Positions 45,581-54,015 of a stretch of DNA of 64,000 nucleotides are shown here, piece by piece. How positions within the stretch are numbered: the first letter of the stretch is position 1; every line of letters starts with the position of its first letter. This stretch comes from Hyphomicrobium zavarzinii ATCC 27496 (GTDB taxonomy: Bacteria; Pseudomonadota; Alphaproteobacteria; Rhizobiales; Hyphomicrobiaceae), in NCBI RefSeq assembly GCF_000383415.1, contig NZ_KB911255.1, forward strand, positions 232,001-296,000, in the 5' to 3' direction. Made by a program: the position numbers and the translations under genes. Below the pieces are notes generated by a model that worked only from the letters and a program-made list of their open reading frames with translations, searched no databases and was not told where the DNA came from.

Positions 45581-46471
45581 ATGACGATGTTCTTCGATCG
45601 ACGGCTGAGGACACGGCCTGTGCGGCTCGACGGATTTCCGCCGGCGCTGGCGGGCGACATCGCTTACAGGCGTTTCTGCCAGCCGAAGTTTTCGTCGCGG
45701 CGCAGGCCGGACCATGCCGTGCTGGTGGAGCGTGCGCGGTTTCATCTCAGGAACGCGCGCTGGGTGCGCGTGCCGACGACCCAGGGCTGCGTCCAGGCTT
45801 ACGTATTCGAGCCGGATGCGGGCGTGCCGGATCGCGGCGGCGTGCTGATCGCCCACGGCTGGACGAGCGAGGCCTCGTTCATGGCCGTGTTCGCCGAGCA
45901 GCTTCGGCGCGCCGGCTTCCGTGTGGTGGCGTTCGATCAGCCCGGGCACGGAAAAAGCGGCCGGGAGCGGGCGAGCCTCATCGACTGCTCGCGCGCGCTG
46001 CTCGATGTGGTGCGGACGCTCGGGCCGCTGCGGTTCGCGGTCGCCCATTCGATGGGCGGGCTCGCGGTTCTGCTCGTGGGTGAAGGGGCCCCGCCTCTGC
46101 CGGGCGGGCATTCCTTCGAGCGTTATGTGCTCGTCTCCTCGCCGAACCGGTTCTCCACGGTAACCGGTGAGTTCGCCGAGGAGCTGGGGCTCGGGCGGGT
46201 GGCGAGGCGCGCCTACGAGCGGCACCTGGAGCGGATCGCGCATCGCTCGATCGCCTCCTTCACCGCCGCCAATCTCCTCTCTGCCGTCAACCGGCCTGCC
46301 CTCGTAATCCATGCCCGGGACGATTTGGAGGTCACGTTCGATAATGCCGAGGAGATCGCGGCGGCGTGTCCGCAGGCGGAGCTGCGGGCGTTCGATGGCC
46401 TGGGACACAGGAATATTTTGTTCGCGCCGCCCGTGATTCGCGCAGCGTTGTCCTATCTAACGGACGGCTGA
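45581..46471 (+). CDS. Alpha/beta-fold hydrolase
   Basis: A 296-residue serine hydrolase. It begins MTMFFDRRLRTRPVRLDGFPPALAGDIAYRRFCQPKFSSRRRPDHAVL and then shows the oxyanion loop GVLIAHGWTSEASFM, the strand RVVAFDQPGHGKSGRERASL, and the nucleophile elbow FAVAHSMGGLAVLL (Ser in HSMGG). The catalytic Asp region is ALVIHARDDLEVTFDNAEEIAA and the His in AFDGLGHRNIL. The substrate is unknown; it could be an esterase or lipase-like peripheral enzyme. GCAGGAGATC precedes the ATG. Stands alone between radC and trxB. Confidence 0.9.
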   Translation: MTMFFDRRLRTRPVRLDGFPPALAGDIAYRRFCQPKFSSRRRPDHAVLVERARFHLRNARWVRVPTTQGCVQAYVFEPDAGVPDRGGVLIAHGWTSEASFMAVFAEQLRRAGFRVVAFDQPGHGKSGRERASLIDCSRALLDVVRTLGPLRFAVAHSMGGLAVLLVGEGAPPLPGGHSFERYVLVSSPNRFSTVTGEFAEELGLGRVARRAYERHLERIAHRSIASFTAANLLSAVNRPALVIHARDDLEVTFDNAEEIAAACPQAELRAFDGLGHRNILFAPPVIRAALSYLTDG

Positions 46472-46598
46472 CAACTCTTCCCTTGCGTTCGGCAGGGCTC
46501 GCGCTCGCCCGTCTCCTTGATTATATGAGGGCAGCTATCGCGCCCGGCGGCGCGACTCATTGGGGGGCCGCGGGTCGCGCGGTCCGGAAGGGTCGATC

Positions 46599-47564
46599 AT
46601 GAGCACCACCAAGCACTCACGCGTCATCATCCTGGGATCGGGGCCGGCCGGCTACACTGCCGCCATCTATGCCGCCCGCGCGATGCTGAAGCCGGTCATC
46701 ATCCAGGGCAACCAGCCGGGAGGCCAGCTCACCATCACCACCGACGTGGAGAACTATCCGGGCTTCGCCGACGTGATCCAGGGTCCGTGGCTCATGGAGC
46801 AGATGAAGGCCCAGGCCGAGCACGTCGGCACAGAGATCATCATGGACCACATCGTGAAGGTGGACCTCGGCGTGCGCCCGTTCCGTCTCGATGGCGATTC
46901 AGGCGATCGCTACACCTGCGATGCGCTGATCATCTGCACGGGTGCGCAAGCGCGCTGGCTCGGTATCCCGAGCGAGCAGACCTTCAAGGGCTATGGCGTC
47001 TCCGCGTGCGCAACGTGCGACGGCTTCTTCTACAAGGGCAAAGAAGTCGTCGTGATCGGCGGCGGCAACACCGCGGTCGAGGAGGCGATCTTCCTCACGA
47101 ACTTCGCGAAGAAGGTGATCGTGGTGCACCGGCGCGACCATTTCCGTGCCGAGAAGATCCTGCAGGACCGCCTGTTCAAGAACGACAAGATCGAGGTGGT
47201 GTGGGATAGCGCGGTCGAGGAGATCGTCGGCGTCGAGGAGCCGCGCTCGGTCACCGGCGTGAAGCTCAAGAACGTGAAGACGGGCAAGATCACCGAGCGG
47301 AAGGTGGATGGTGTGTTCGTCGCGATCGGCCACGCGCCCGCGACGGAGCTGTTCAAGGGGCAGCTCGAGACGACTCCGTCGGGCTATCTGATTACGGCGC
47401 CGGATTCGACCGCGACGGCCATTCCCGGCGTGTTCGCGGCGGGCGATGTGAAGGACGAGGTCTATCGCCAGGCCGTGACGGCCGCGGGCATGGGCTGCAT
47501 GGCGGCTCTCGAAACCGAGCGCTTCCTAGCCCAGCATGAGACCACGGCCGCCGCTGCGGAGTGA
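46599..47564 (+). CDS. trxB: Thioredoxin-disulfide reductase
   Basis: NADPH-dependent FAD enzyme that keeps thioredoxin reduced. The 321-residue protein has the FAD Rossmann [16 protein letters not shown], the redox-active CATC in [35 protein letters not shown], the NADPH site VVIGGGNTA and the C-terminal FAD contact [28 protein letters not shown]. Length is standard. ATG 46599 follows a CCGGAAGGGTC box. A LysR regulator and a lipoprotein gene occupy the downstream side, with a hairpin at 47583-47610. Confidence 0.97.
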   Translation: MSTTKHSRVIILGSGPAGYTAAIYAARAMLKPVIIQGNQPGGQLTITTDVENYPGFADVIQGPWLMEQMKAQAEHVGTEIIMDHIVKVDLGVRPFRLDGDSGDRYTCDALIICTGAQARWLGIPSEQTFKGYGVSACATCDGFFYKGKEVVVIGGGNTAVEEAIFLTNFAKKVIVVHRRDHFRAEKILQDRLFKNDKIEVVWDSAVEEIVGVEEPRSVTGVKLKNVKTGKITERKVDGVFVAIGHAPATELFKGQLETTPSGYLITAPDSTATAIPGVFAAGDVKDEVYRQAVTAAGMGCMAALETERFLAQHETTAAAAE

Positions 47565-47582
47565 TTGGTCGCGATGGGCATC

Positions 47583-47610
47583 ACGGATCCCGGCCCGCGC
47601 CGGGATCCGT
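47583..47610. terminator. Perfect 12-bp hairpin between convergent genes
   Basis: ACGGATCCCGGC (47583-47594) pairs exactly with GCCGGGATCCGT (47599-47610) around a CCGC loop. It sits 19 bases after trxB and 12 bases before the convergent minus-strand gene stop at 47622. No T run is present on either side, so it is not a textbook intrinsic terminator, but it could halt convergent transcription or block 3' decay of both mRNAs. Confidence 0.55.
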
Positions 47611-47621
47611 ATAACTCGACT

Positions 47622-48488
47622 TCAGAGCTTGTAGGCGACGACCTTGCCGTCGACCATCATCGGGACGATGAGGGTGCGCGTGCTCGAGATGAACCCGATG
47701 TCCGCGCTTCCCTGGCCGAGCGAGAGAAGCTCCTTGGCGCTGCCTGAACGGGTGATCTGGAACACCTTGCCTGCCACCCAGTCGCTCACGATGTAGCTGT
47801 CGGCGTCGAAGGGCTCGAGCCCGTCGAGATGGCCGACCGGCTTGCCGTCTCCGAGGTTGGCGATGGCCTTGTCGCCAAGGCTTACGGTGAGGAGATGGCC
47901 GGGTGTCTTGGTGGAGAAGTCCGCTCCCATGCCCTCGCCCCAGGCGGCGACGACGAGCTTGTCACCTTCGATCAGGAGGCCGTTGGGCGATTTGAGACCT
48001 TCTCCTTCGACCCACTTCTCGAACTTGCCGTCGGCGAGGCGCCAGATGGCGTTGCCCGGCCAGTCGGACGTGTAGATCTGGCCATTGCCGTCGGCGGCTA
48101 CGTCGTTCAGAATTTTGGCGCCGGGGGCTTCGTGCTTGGCGACGATGGTGCCGTTTGCGGTATCGATCTCCACGAGCTTGTCGATGTCTGCGACGTAGAG
48201 CTTGCCGCCGAACAGCGCGAGGCCCTTGGGGGCGTCGAGCCCGGTCACCCACTTTTCGGCGATGACCTTGCCATCGAGGGACAGCTTGGAGATGTAGCCG
48301 TTGCCGTCCCGATCACCCGGGCCGCCGGCCACGTTGCTCACGTAGATGACATTCGCGGCCGTATCGGGCAAAGCGGATTCGGGGTTCTGAAAGCCGGTCG
48401 CCTCCCACAGCTTGGTGGGCTCTTTCGAGCCGCCGCACGCCGCAACGGCGGACGCCAGGGTTAGAGCTGCAACATGGTAAAGCCGCAT
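47622..48488 (-). CDS. SMP-30/NHL-like beta-propeller lipoprotein
   Basis: A 288-residue exported lipoprotein. The signal peptide MRLYHVAALTLASAVAAC ends in a lipobox VAAC (Cys18). The mature part is six-fold beta-propeller-like with repeated stretches such as LDAPKGLALFGGKLYVADIDKLVEID, GAKILNDVAADGNGQIYTSDW, LKSPNGLLIEGDKLVVAAWG, and HLDGLEPFDADSYIVSDWVAGKVFQI, similar to gluconolactonase/SMP-30 and NHL folds. The Asn, Asp and Glu residues of a calcium- and substrate-binding pocket are partly present. Enzymatic activity is not certain. It is convergent with trxB and divergent from the LysR gene at 48775. Confidence 0.82.
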   Translation of the reverse strand: MRLYHVAALTLASAVAACGGSKEPTKLWEATGFQNPESALPDTAANVIYVSNVAGGPGDRDGNGYISKLSLDGKVIAEKWVTGLDAPKGLALFGGKLYVADIDKLVEIDTANGTIVAKHEAPGAKILNDVAADGNGQIYTSDWPGNAIWRLADGKFEKWVEGEGLKSPNGLLIEGDKLVVAAWGEGMGADFSTKTPGHLLTVSLGDKAIANLGDGKPVGHLDGLEPFDADSYIVSDWVAGKVFQITRSGSAKELLSLGQGSADIGFISSTRTLIVPMMVDGKVVAYKL

Positions 48489-48774
48489 GGGGAAATGACC
48501 TCCGCTAGGGCCGGCGCGCGAAGGCCCGGCAGATGTTGAGGATTTGTTTTATCGGGCGTGAACCGTCGAGCGGTTGCCCGACATATAGGCAATAGCGGCG
48601 GCTGTTGCCAACGCCTACGATCCCTGCGGTGGAACGGCGCTGGTATGCATTTTTCGATGGCTCCGGCGCTGCCGATATCAAATAATCGCAATGCTGGGGC
48701 AATGGTGCGTATGCGTGCTGGTTGAGCGCTCGCCAGCCCGGTTGTCGGTCGATTGCGCCCCCGGGGATGTCTTT

Positions 48775-49677
48775 ATGGACTGGGACAAACTCAGAATTTT
48801 TCATGCCGCCGCCGCGGCCGGCAGCTTCACGCACGCCGGCGACGCGCTGCACATGAGCCAATCGGCAGTAAGCCGACAAGTTTCCGCGCTCGAGCGAGAC
48901 CTCAAAGTGTCTCTCTTTCACCGCCATGCCCGCGGCCTGGTGCTGACGGAGCAGGGGGAGCTTCTCTATACGACGGTCGCGGAGGTGATGAGCAAGCTGC
49001 AGACGGCGGAAACGCTGCTTGCCGACACCACCACCAAGCCGTCCGGACAGCTCAGCATCGCCGCACCCGTGGGGCTCGGCACGGTCTGGGTATCTCAGCG
49101 GCTCCGGGAGTTCATGGATCTCTATCCGGAGATCAGCATCGAGCTCATTCTTGATGACGATCAGATCGATATCGCCATGCGCGCGGCCGACGTGGCGATC
49201 TGGACGCGCGAGCCCGAGCAGTCCGATCTCATCCGCCGTCCCCTGTTCTCGGCCAGCGTGCGGCCGATGGCGTCCACGAAATATACGCGCCGCTTCGGCG
49301 TGCCCGAGACTTTTGCGGATCTCGATAGCGGCAATCATCGCGTTCTCTCCTACAGCGGGCTGCCGCCTCAGCTCCTGCCGGCCATAAGCTGGCTGGAGAC
49401 TGCGGGCCGGGAGGGAAAAGAGCCGAGGGCGCCGGTGCTGCGCACGAACAGCGTGGTGGCGATCAAGCAGGCCGTGCTCGCAGGCATCGGCATCGGCATG
49501 ATCCCCGACTACATGACCGAGCAGGACAGCGATCTCGTGCCGGTGCTCACCAAATGCGAAGCCGACAAGCCGAGCCTGCCCGTCCTGTTCGTCTATCCGG
49601 AAGAACTGAAAAGCTCGAAGAAGGTTCAAGTACTGAGGGATTTTCTCGTCGCGAAGGCCCGGCACTGGCGGGAATAG
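48775..49677 (+). CDS. LysR family transcriptional regulator
   Basis: A 300-residue LysR-type regulator. The N-terminal winged HTH is MDWDKLRIFHAAAAAGSFTHAGDALHMSQSAVSRQVSALERDLKVSLFHRHARGLVLTEQGELLY. The effector domain follows from about residue 92 (PSGQLSIAAPVGLGTVWVSQRLREFMDLYPEISIELI). The effector is unknown. A LysR gene of this kind is frequently found near trxB in Hyphomicrobiales; a role in redox or envelope control is only a guess. The ATG at 48775 has a GGGGA box eight bases upstream. The LysR gene and the lipoprotein gene share a 286-base divergent promoter region. Confidence 0.9.
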   Translation: MDWDKLRIFHAAAAAGSFTHAGDALHMSQSAVSRQVSALERDLKVSLFHRHARGLVLTEQGELLYTTVAEVMSKLQTAETLLADTTTKPSGQLSIAAPVGLGTVWVSQRLREFMDLYPEISIELILDDDQIDIAMRAADVAIWTREPEQSDLIRRPLFSASVRPMASTKYTRRFGVPETFADLDSGNHRVLSYSGLPPQLLPAISWLETAGREGKEPRAPVLRTNSVVAIKQAVLAGIGIGMIPDYMTEQDSDLVPVLTKCEADKPSLPVLFVYPEELKSSKKVQVLRDFLVAKARHWRE

Positions 49678-50032
49678 GAGTGACGAAAATTTAAGCCTCG
49701 GGCGCTGATCCAAAGGCGCGATTGGGATGTAATAATGTTATCCGGACAGTCCGTGCTCCAGGGTTATTTGCCACCACCCGAGAGCGTCGGATACCGGTGT
49801 CCTTTGGGTCGGATGCACGGGGTTTTCCGGGTGTCCGGCCCATTTCATTGGCCGGACGGTCAAAAAGTCGCGCAATCGCCGCTTCGACTTATGGACGGAA
49901 CAAGGCCTGCTGATTTGCAACACGGGCCGCGAGACGCTATCTGATAGGTCTCATTTGATTGTCGTGCTTCTCACCGGAAAGCTGCTCCCGCTTTCTGGAA
50001 GCACCTAAGTCTCGGAAAATAGAGCCTTATCC
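49678..50032. other. Leader/intergenic region upstream of leuC
   Basis: A 355-base gap without a supported gene. It holds one clear hairpin: GTCCGGCC (49833-49840) with GGCCGGAC (49850-49857) around a nine-base loop; a CAAAAAG run follows but no T tract. It could be a fold within a leuC leader, but no run of leucine codons and no downstream alternative hairpin supports classic attenuation. The leuC start at 50033 has only a weak ribosome binding site. Confidence 0.4.
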
Positions 50033-51439
50033 ATGGCCAAGACGCTTTACGACAAGATCTTTGAAGACCACGTTGTCGACCGGCAGCCGGACGGTACGTG
50101 CCTGCTTTATATCGACCGCCATCTCGTACACGAGGTGACGAGCCCGCAGGCGTTCGAAGGGCTTCGGATGTCGGGGCGCAAGGTGCGCGCGCCCGAGAAG
50201 ACGCTGGCAGTGGTCGATCACAACGTGCCGACGACCGACCGGCGCAAGGGCATTGCCGACGAGGACAGCAGGATCCAGGTCGAGACGCTCGCGACCAACG
50301 CGCGGGATTTCGGCGTCGAGTACTACAACGAGCTCGATAAGCGCCAAGGCATCGTCCACGTGGTCGGGCCGGAGCAGGGCTTTACGCTGCCGGGCACCAC
50401 GATCGTGTGCGGCGACAGCCACACGTCGACGCACGGCGCATTCGGCGCTCTGGCCCACGGCATCGGCACGAGCGAGGTCGAGCATGTGCTCGCCACGCAG
50501 ACGCTGGTGCAGAAGAAGGCCAAGAACATGCGCGTGTCCGTGGACGGGAAGCTTCCCGCGCACGTGACGGCGAAGGACATCATCCTCGCGATCATTGGCG
50601 AGATCGGCACGGCCGGCGGCACCGGCTCGGTGATCGAGTACGCGGGTGAGGCGATCCGCGATCTCTCGATGGAAGGCCGCATGACGGTCTGCAACATGTC
50701 GATCGAGGGCGGCGCGCGCGCCGGCATGATCGCACCGGACGAGAAGACTTATGCGTTCATCAAGGGCCGCCCGAAGGCGCCCAAGGGTGCGGCCTGGGAC
50801 ATGGCCCTCAAGTATTGGGACACGCTGCGCACGGACGAGGGCGCACACTTCGACCGCGAGGTGAAGCTCGACGCCGCCAAGCTGCCGCCGATCGTATCCT
50901 GGGGCACGAGCCCGGAGGACGTCGTGTCCATTTCGGGCCTGGTTCCCAATCCTGGCGATGTGGCCGACGAGAACAAACGCGCCTCGATGGTGCGCGCGCT
51001 CGAGTACATGGGGCTCCAGCCCGGCACGAAGATGACGGACATCCCGCTCGACGTGATCTGGATCGGTTCGTGCACCAACGGCCGCATGGAGGATCTGCGC
51101 GAGGTCGCGAAGATCGTGGAAGGCAAGAAGATCTCGGATCGTCTCGCCTATGCGATGATCGTGCCCGGCTCCGGCCTCGTCAAAGAGCAGGCAGAGGCGG
51201 AAGGTCTCGACAAGATCTTCAAGGCGGCCGGTTTCGAGTGGCGTGAGCCCGGCTGCTCCATGTGCCTTGGCATGAACCCGGACCAGTTGAAGCCCGGCCA
51301 GCGCTGCGCTTCGACGTCGAACCGCAATTTCGAGGGACGCCAGGGCTATCGCGGCCGCACGCACCTCGTCTCGCCTGCAATGGCTGCGGTCGCGGCGCTT
51401 GCCGGCCATTTCGTCGATATCCGGACCTGGCAGGCCTGA
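50033..51439 (+). CDS. leuC: 3-isopropylmalate dehydratase large subunit
   Basis: Isomerises 2-isopropylmalate to 3-isopropylmalate in leucine synthesis, together with LeuD. The 468-residue aconitase-superfamily protein shows [70 protein letters not shown], and the iron-sulfur ligands in [16 protein letters not shown] and [52 protein letters not shown]. Length and Cys ligands are standard. The partner leuD lies 1.8 kb downstream, after three other genes, which is a split arrangement. Confidence 0.97.
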   Translation: MAKTLYDKIFEDHVVDRQPDGTCLLYIDRHLVHEVTSPQAFEGLRMSGRKVRAPEKTLAVVDHNVPTTDRRKGIADEDSRIQVETLATNARDFGVEYYNELDKRQGIVHVVGPEQGFTLPGTTIVCGDSHTSTHGAFGALAHGIGTSEVEHVLATQTLVQKKAKNMRVSVDGKLPAHVTAKDIILAIIGEIGTAGGTGSVIEYAGEAIRDLSMEGRMTVCNMSIEGGARAGMIAPDEKTYAFIKGRPKAPKGAAWDMALKYWDTLRTDEGAHFDREVKLDAAKLPPIVSWGTSPEDVVSISGLVPNPGDVADENKRASMVRALEYMGLQPGTKMTDIPLDVIWIGSCTNGRMEDLREVAKIVEGKKISDRLAYAMIVPGSGLVKEQAEAEGLDKIFKAAGFEWREPGCSMCLGMNPDQLKPGQRCASTSNRNFEGRQGYRGRTHLVSPAMAAVAALAGHFVDIRTWQA

Positions 51440-51532
51440 CGTCCGTATTCTCACCCCCATGGCTGGGCTTGCAGTCGTGGGGGCGAAGCGCCTATCTCTC
51501 CCGTTCGCAAAAAGAAGAGCGGGAGGCGAATA

Positions 51533-51952
51533 ATGGCGGGACCTATCGATTGGAAGTCAGCAGCGGCACCGAGCCTGGCTGATTTCGAGGTCATCGCGGC
51601 CAGTGCCTGGGAACGGATCCAGCCCGAGTTCCGTGAGGTTTGCGGCGATCTCGTCATCCGCGTCGAGGACTTCGCGCTGGATGAGGTTCTCGACGAGCTC
51701 GATATCGAAAGCCCGTTCGATCTCATGGGGCTCTATCAGGGCCTCAGCCTCGACAAGAAAAGCGTGCTCGACGTGCCGCGCGAGCCGGACATGGTGTTTC
51801 TGTACCGGCGCGCGATCCTCGACTACTGGACGGAGAATGGCGAGGAGACGCTGGGCGAGATCATCACCCATGTGCTGATCCACGAGATTGGCCATCATTT
51901 CGGCTTCTCCGACGACGATATGGAAGAGATCGAGGATCAGGCCACTCACTGA
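51533..51952 (+). CDS. Metallopeptidase family protein (zincin-like, COG3824)
   Basis: A 139-residue soluble putative zinc peptidase. The C-terminal half has ITHVLIHEIGHHFGFSDDDMEEIE, whose HExxH (HEIGH) plus downstream acidic residues match the minimal zincin family COG3824. The N-terminal part (LADFEVIAASAWERIQPEFREVCGDLVIRVEDFALDEVL) is the family's helical cap. Substrates are unknown. A GGGAGG box precedes the ATG. It lies 93 bases downstream of leuC and is probably in the same transcript. Confidence 0.86.
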   Translation: MAGPIDWKSAAAPSLADFEVIAASAWERIQPEFREVCGDLVIRVEDFALDEVLDELDIESPFDLMGLYQGLSLDKKSVLDVPREPDMVFLYRRAILDYWTENGEETLGEIITHVLIHEIGHHFGFSDDDMEEIEDQATH

Positions 51953-52189
51953 GGGGGCACGAGGACACGGGAAGAAACTCCGCCGTTTAATTGGTCATGC
52001 GCGGTAATTCCGCCACACGGCCGGAATGTCGCCTCGTGCGCGCCTTGTCTGGGTGATTGTTAACTTTTGCAGCGGATGTTGGACCTGCTAGGGTGCCGGG
52101 GCTTTCGATGCAGCGCTCGGATCATTCTGCCGTCCGATGGACGTACTTCTCATCGGAAAACGAAAGCTAAATCAGATTCTCCGGGGCGC

Positions 52190-52759
52190 GTGCGGGTGTC
52201 ACGTAGAGGTGCTCAGTTGACGACGGCTTGCCGTCCAGTGCTCGGCTTGTTCGGGCGTGTGGCCTTGGGCGTTTGCCTCATGGGTCTTGCGTTTTTTGCG
52301 CCATCCGTCGCGATGGCCGATGACGTTCCAACACCTGAGGAATATGCGGAGCATGTGGGCGGGGACGCGCACGTGCTGAAGCCGGGCGAGCTCAAGCTCG
52401 ACGGGCGCCAGCAGGTGTGTGGGCAGCGGCCGACCGTGATCGACAGCCAGCTCGACGACTACGGCGCGGCCTATCCGGGCTTTCTCATCCTCAACCCCAG
52501 GCTGCTTTCGAAGGTCTCCACGCCGGTGAAGCTCTGGATCTTCGCGCACGAGTGCGGCCACCAGTTCCGCGGCCCGGACGAGGAGACGGCCGATTGCTTC
52601 GCCGTGCAGCGCGGGCGCCGTCAAGGCTGGCTCGACGAGGGCGGGCTCGAGGAGATCTGCCAGTTCATCGCGCCGGCCAAGGGCGACAGCATGCATTTCG
52701 CGGGATCCCATCGCTGCGAATACATGCGCAAGTGCTTCGCGGATCCTTCCATCCGCTGA
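52190..52759 (+). CDS. Exported HExxH metallopeptidase-like protein
   Basis: A roughly 189-residue protein. The first 40 or so residues include a hydrophobic export signal (LGLFGRVALGVCLMGLAFFAPSVAMA, cleaved after AMA). The mature part has LWIFAHECGHQFRGPDEETADCFAVQRGRRQGW, an HExxH-type (HECGH) zinc motif with downstream Glu and Asp, plus Cys residues (VCGQRP, DCFAV, EICQF, HRCEYMRKCF) that could make disulfides. No known family is named with certainty. Start choice is uncertain: GTGs at 52190 and 52196 and a TTG at 52217 with an AGAGGTG box are candidates. It lies between the COG3824 gene and the gene at 52831. Confidence 0.65.
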   Translation: MRVSRRGAQLTTACRPVLGLFGRVALGVCLMGLAFFAPSVAMADDVPTPEEYAEHVGGDAHVLKPGELKLDGRQQVCGQRPTVIDSQLDDYGAAYPGFLILNPRLLSKVSTPVKLWIFAHECGHQFRGPDEETADCFAVQRGRRQGWLDEGGLEEICQFIAPAKGDSMHFAGSHRCEYMRKCFADPSIR

Positions 52760-52830
52760 CGGGCGATGTTGTCCCCGCACGTACGTGAGGGCCTAGGATC
52801 GGGCGTCGATCCCATTTTGGCCCGCGCCCC

Positions 52831-53262
52831 ATGCAGCTCGTGGACTTTCCCAAACGTCTGCTCTCGATTGCGGAGACGCTAAACCGGTGGGCCGGCGCGA
52901 TCAGCGCGCTCGACCGGAAACGGCGCGCCAAGGTCGCGCGTTACGCCGATGCGGTGGCGGAAACACTGGCCCGGGCGGGGCGATTTTCCGTAAGATTAAC
53001 GGCGAAGCCTGACGACAAGTCGGCCCAGCGGGGTCTCATGCGCGAGTTGGGGCGGATTTCCGGGTATCTCGAGACACTGGTTGGCGTGCTGCAACACCAT
53101 CTTGACGGACGAAAGCTAGCTGGCGTTAAAAGACGGCTTGAACAGCTCGGTCCCCATGGACAGGCTGAGGAACCATCGGCGTCGATGTCTCTAATCCGGG
53201 TCGACCGCCTACTTGCCGCCGAAGGATATTTTCGAGCGCTGGCCGACAGCTTGCGCGTCTAA
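52831..53262 (+). CDS. Hypothetical helical protein
   Basis: A 143-residue protein with no recognised domain. It is basic and strongly helical: MQLVDFPKRLLSIAETLNRWAGAISALDRKRRAKVARYADAVAETLARAGRF, then LMRELGRISGYLETLVGVLQHHLDGRKLAGVKRRLEQL. The Leu/Arg pattern could form a helical bundle or bind nucleic acid or a protein partner. It ends 21 bases before leuD and shares direction with it, so it may be part of the leuC-to-leuD transcript. No signal peptide or membrane helix is seen. Confidence 0.65.
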   Translation: MQLVDFPKRLLSIAETLNRWAGAISALDRKRRAKVARYADAVAETLARAGRFSVRLTAKPDDKSAQRGLMRELGRISGYLETLVGVLQHHLDGRKLAGVKRRLEQLGPHGQAEEPSASMSLIRVDRLLAAEGYFRALADSLRV

Positions 53263-53283
53263 CGCTCCCAGGGACGATAAAAA

Positions 53284-53889
53284 ATGCAGAAGTTCACGAA
53301 GCTGACGGGTGTCGCGGCTCCCTTTCCTTTGCGGAATGTGGACACTGACATGATCATCCCGAAGCAGTTCCTGAAGACGATCAAGCGCACGGGTCTCGGC
53401 AAGGCGCTTTTCTACGAGCTGCGCTACGACCAGTCGGGCAAAGAGAACCCGGATTTCGTGCTCAACAAGCCGGCCTACCGGAAGGCCGAGATCCTGATCA
53501 CGGGTGAGAATTTCGGCTGCGGTTCGTCGCGCGAGCATGCGCCGTGGGCGCTTCTGGATTTCGGCTTCCGTTGCGTGATCGCGCCGGATTTCGCCGACAT
53601 TTTCTTCAACAACTGTTTCCAGAACGGCATCCTGGCGATCAAACTGCCCCAGGAACAGGTGGACAAGCTGCTCGACGATGCGAACCGCGGGGCCAACGCG
53701 ACGCTTTCGGTGGATCTCGAAGCCCAGGAAATCCGCGGGCCGGACGGCGGCGTGATCCGCTTCGAGATCGATCCGTTCCGCAAGCACTGCCTGCTGAACG
53801 GTTTGGACAACATTGGCCTGACGCTCGAAAAGGAAAAAGCGATCAAGGATTTCGAAGGGCGCGATGCGGTTGCGCGGCCGTGGGCCTAG
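53284..53889 (+). CDS. leuD: 3-isopropylmalate dehydratase small subunit
   Basis: Partner of LeuC in leucine synthesis. The 201-residue swivelling-domain protein has [103 protein letters not shown] and a normal C-terminus. Residues in the [13 protein letters not shown] loop contact the substrate. It lies 1.8 kb from leuC, with two putative zinc peptidases and a helical gene between them, and is followed after 126 bases by a carboxypeptidase gene. Confidence 0.96.
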   Translation: MQKFTKLTGVAAPFPLRNVDTDMIIPKQFLKTIKRTGLGKALFYELRYDQSGKENPDFVLNKPAYRKAEILITGENFGCGSSREHAPWALLDFGFRCVIAPDFADIFFNNCFQNGILAIKLPQEQVDKLLDDANRGANATLSVDLEAQEIRGPDGGVIRFEIDPFRKHCLLNGLDNIGLTLEKEKAIKDFEGRDAVARPWA

Positions 53890-54015
53890 AGACTTGGCGC
53901 TCTCTTTTGCGTTAGCATGACCACATGTGCGGGGAATTGCGCCCGCTGCGGATTGCGACTGCGCCCCCGAATATGTTAGGTGCCGAACTCGTCTCGGCAT
54001 TCTCTAAGGAAGGCC

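Noticed and set aside
49833..49857. Hairpin in the leuC leader as a leucine attenuator
   Set aside because: No run of leucine codons, no mutually exclusive hairpin and no T run; kept only as a leader hairpin.
52067..52189. Longer N-terminus of the exported HECGH protein from a TTG at 52067
   Set aside because: It lacks a ribosome binding site, and the added residues place about 80 non-signal residues before the hydrophobic export segment.
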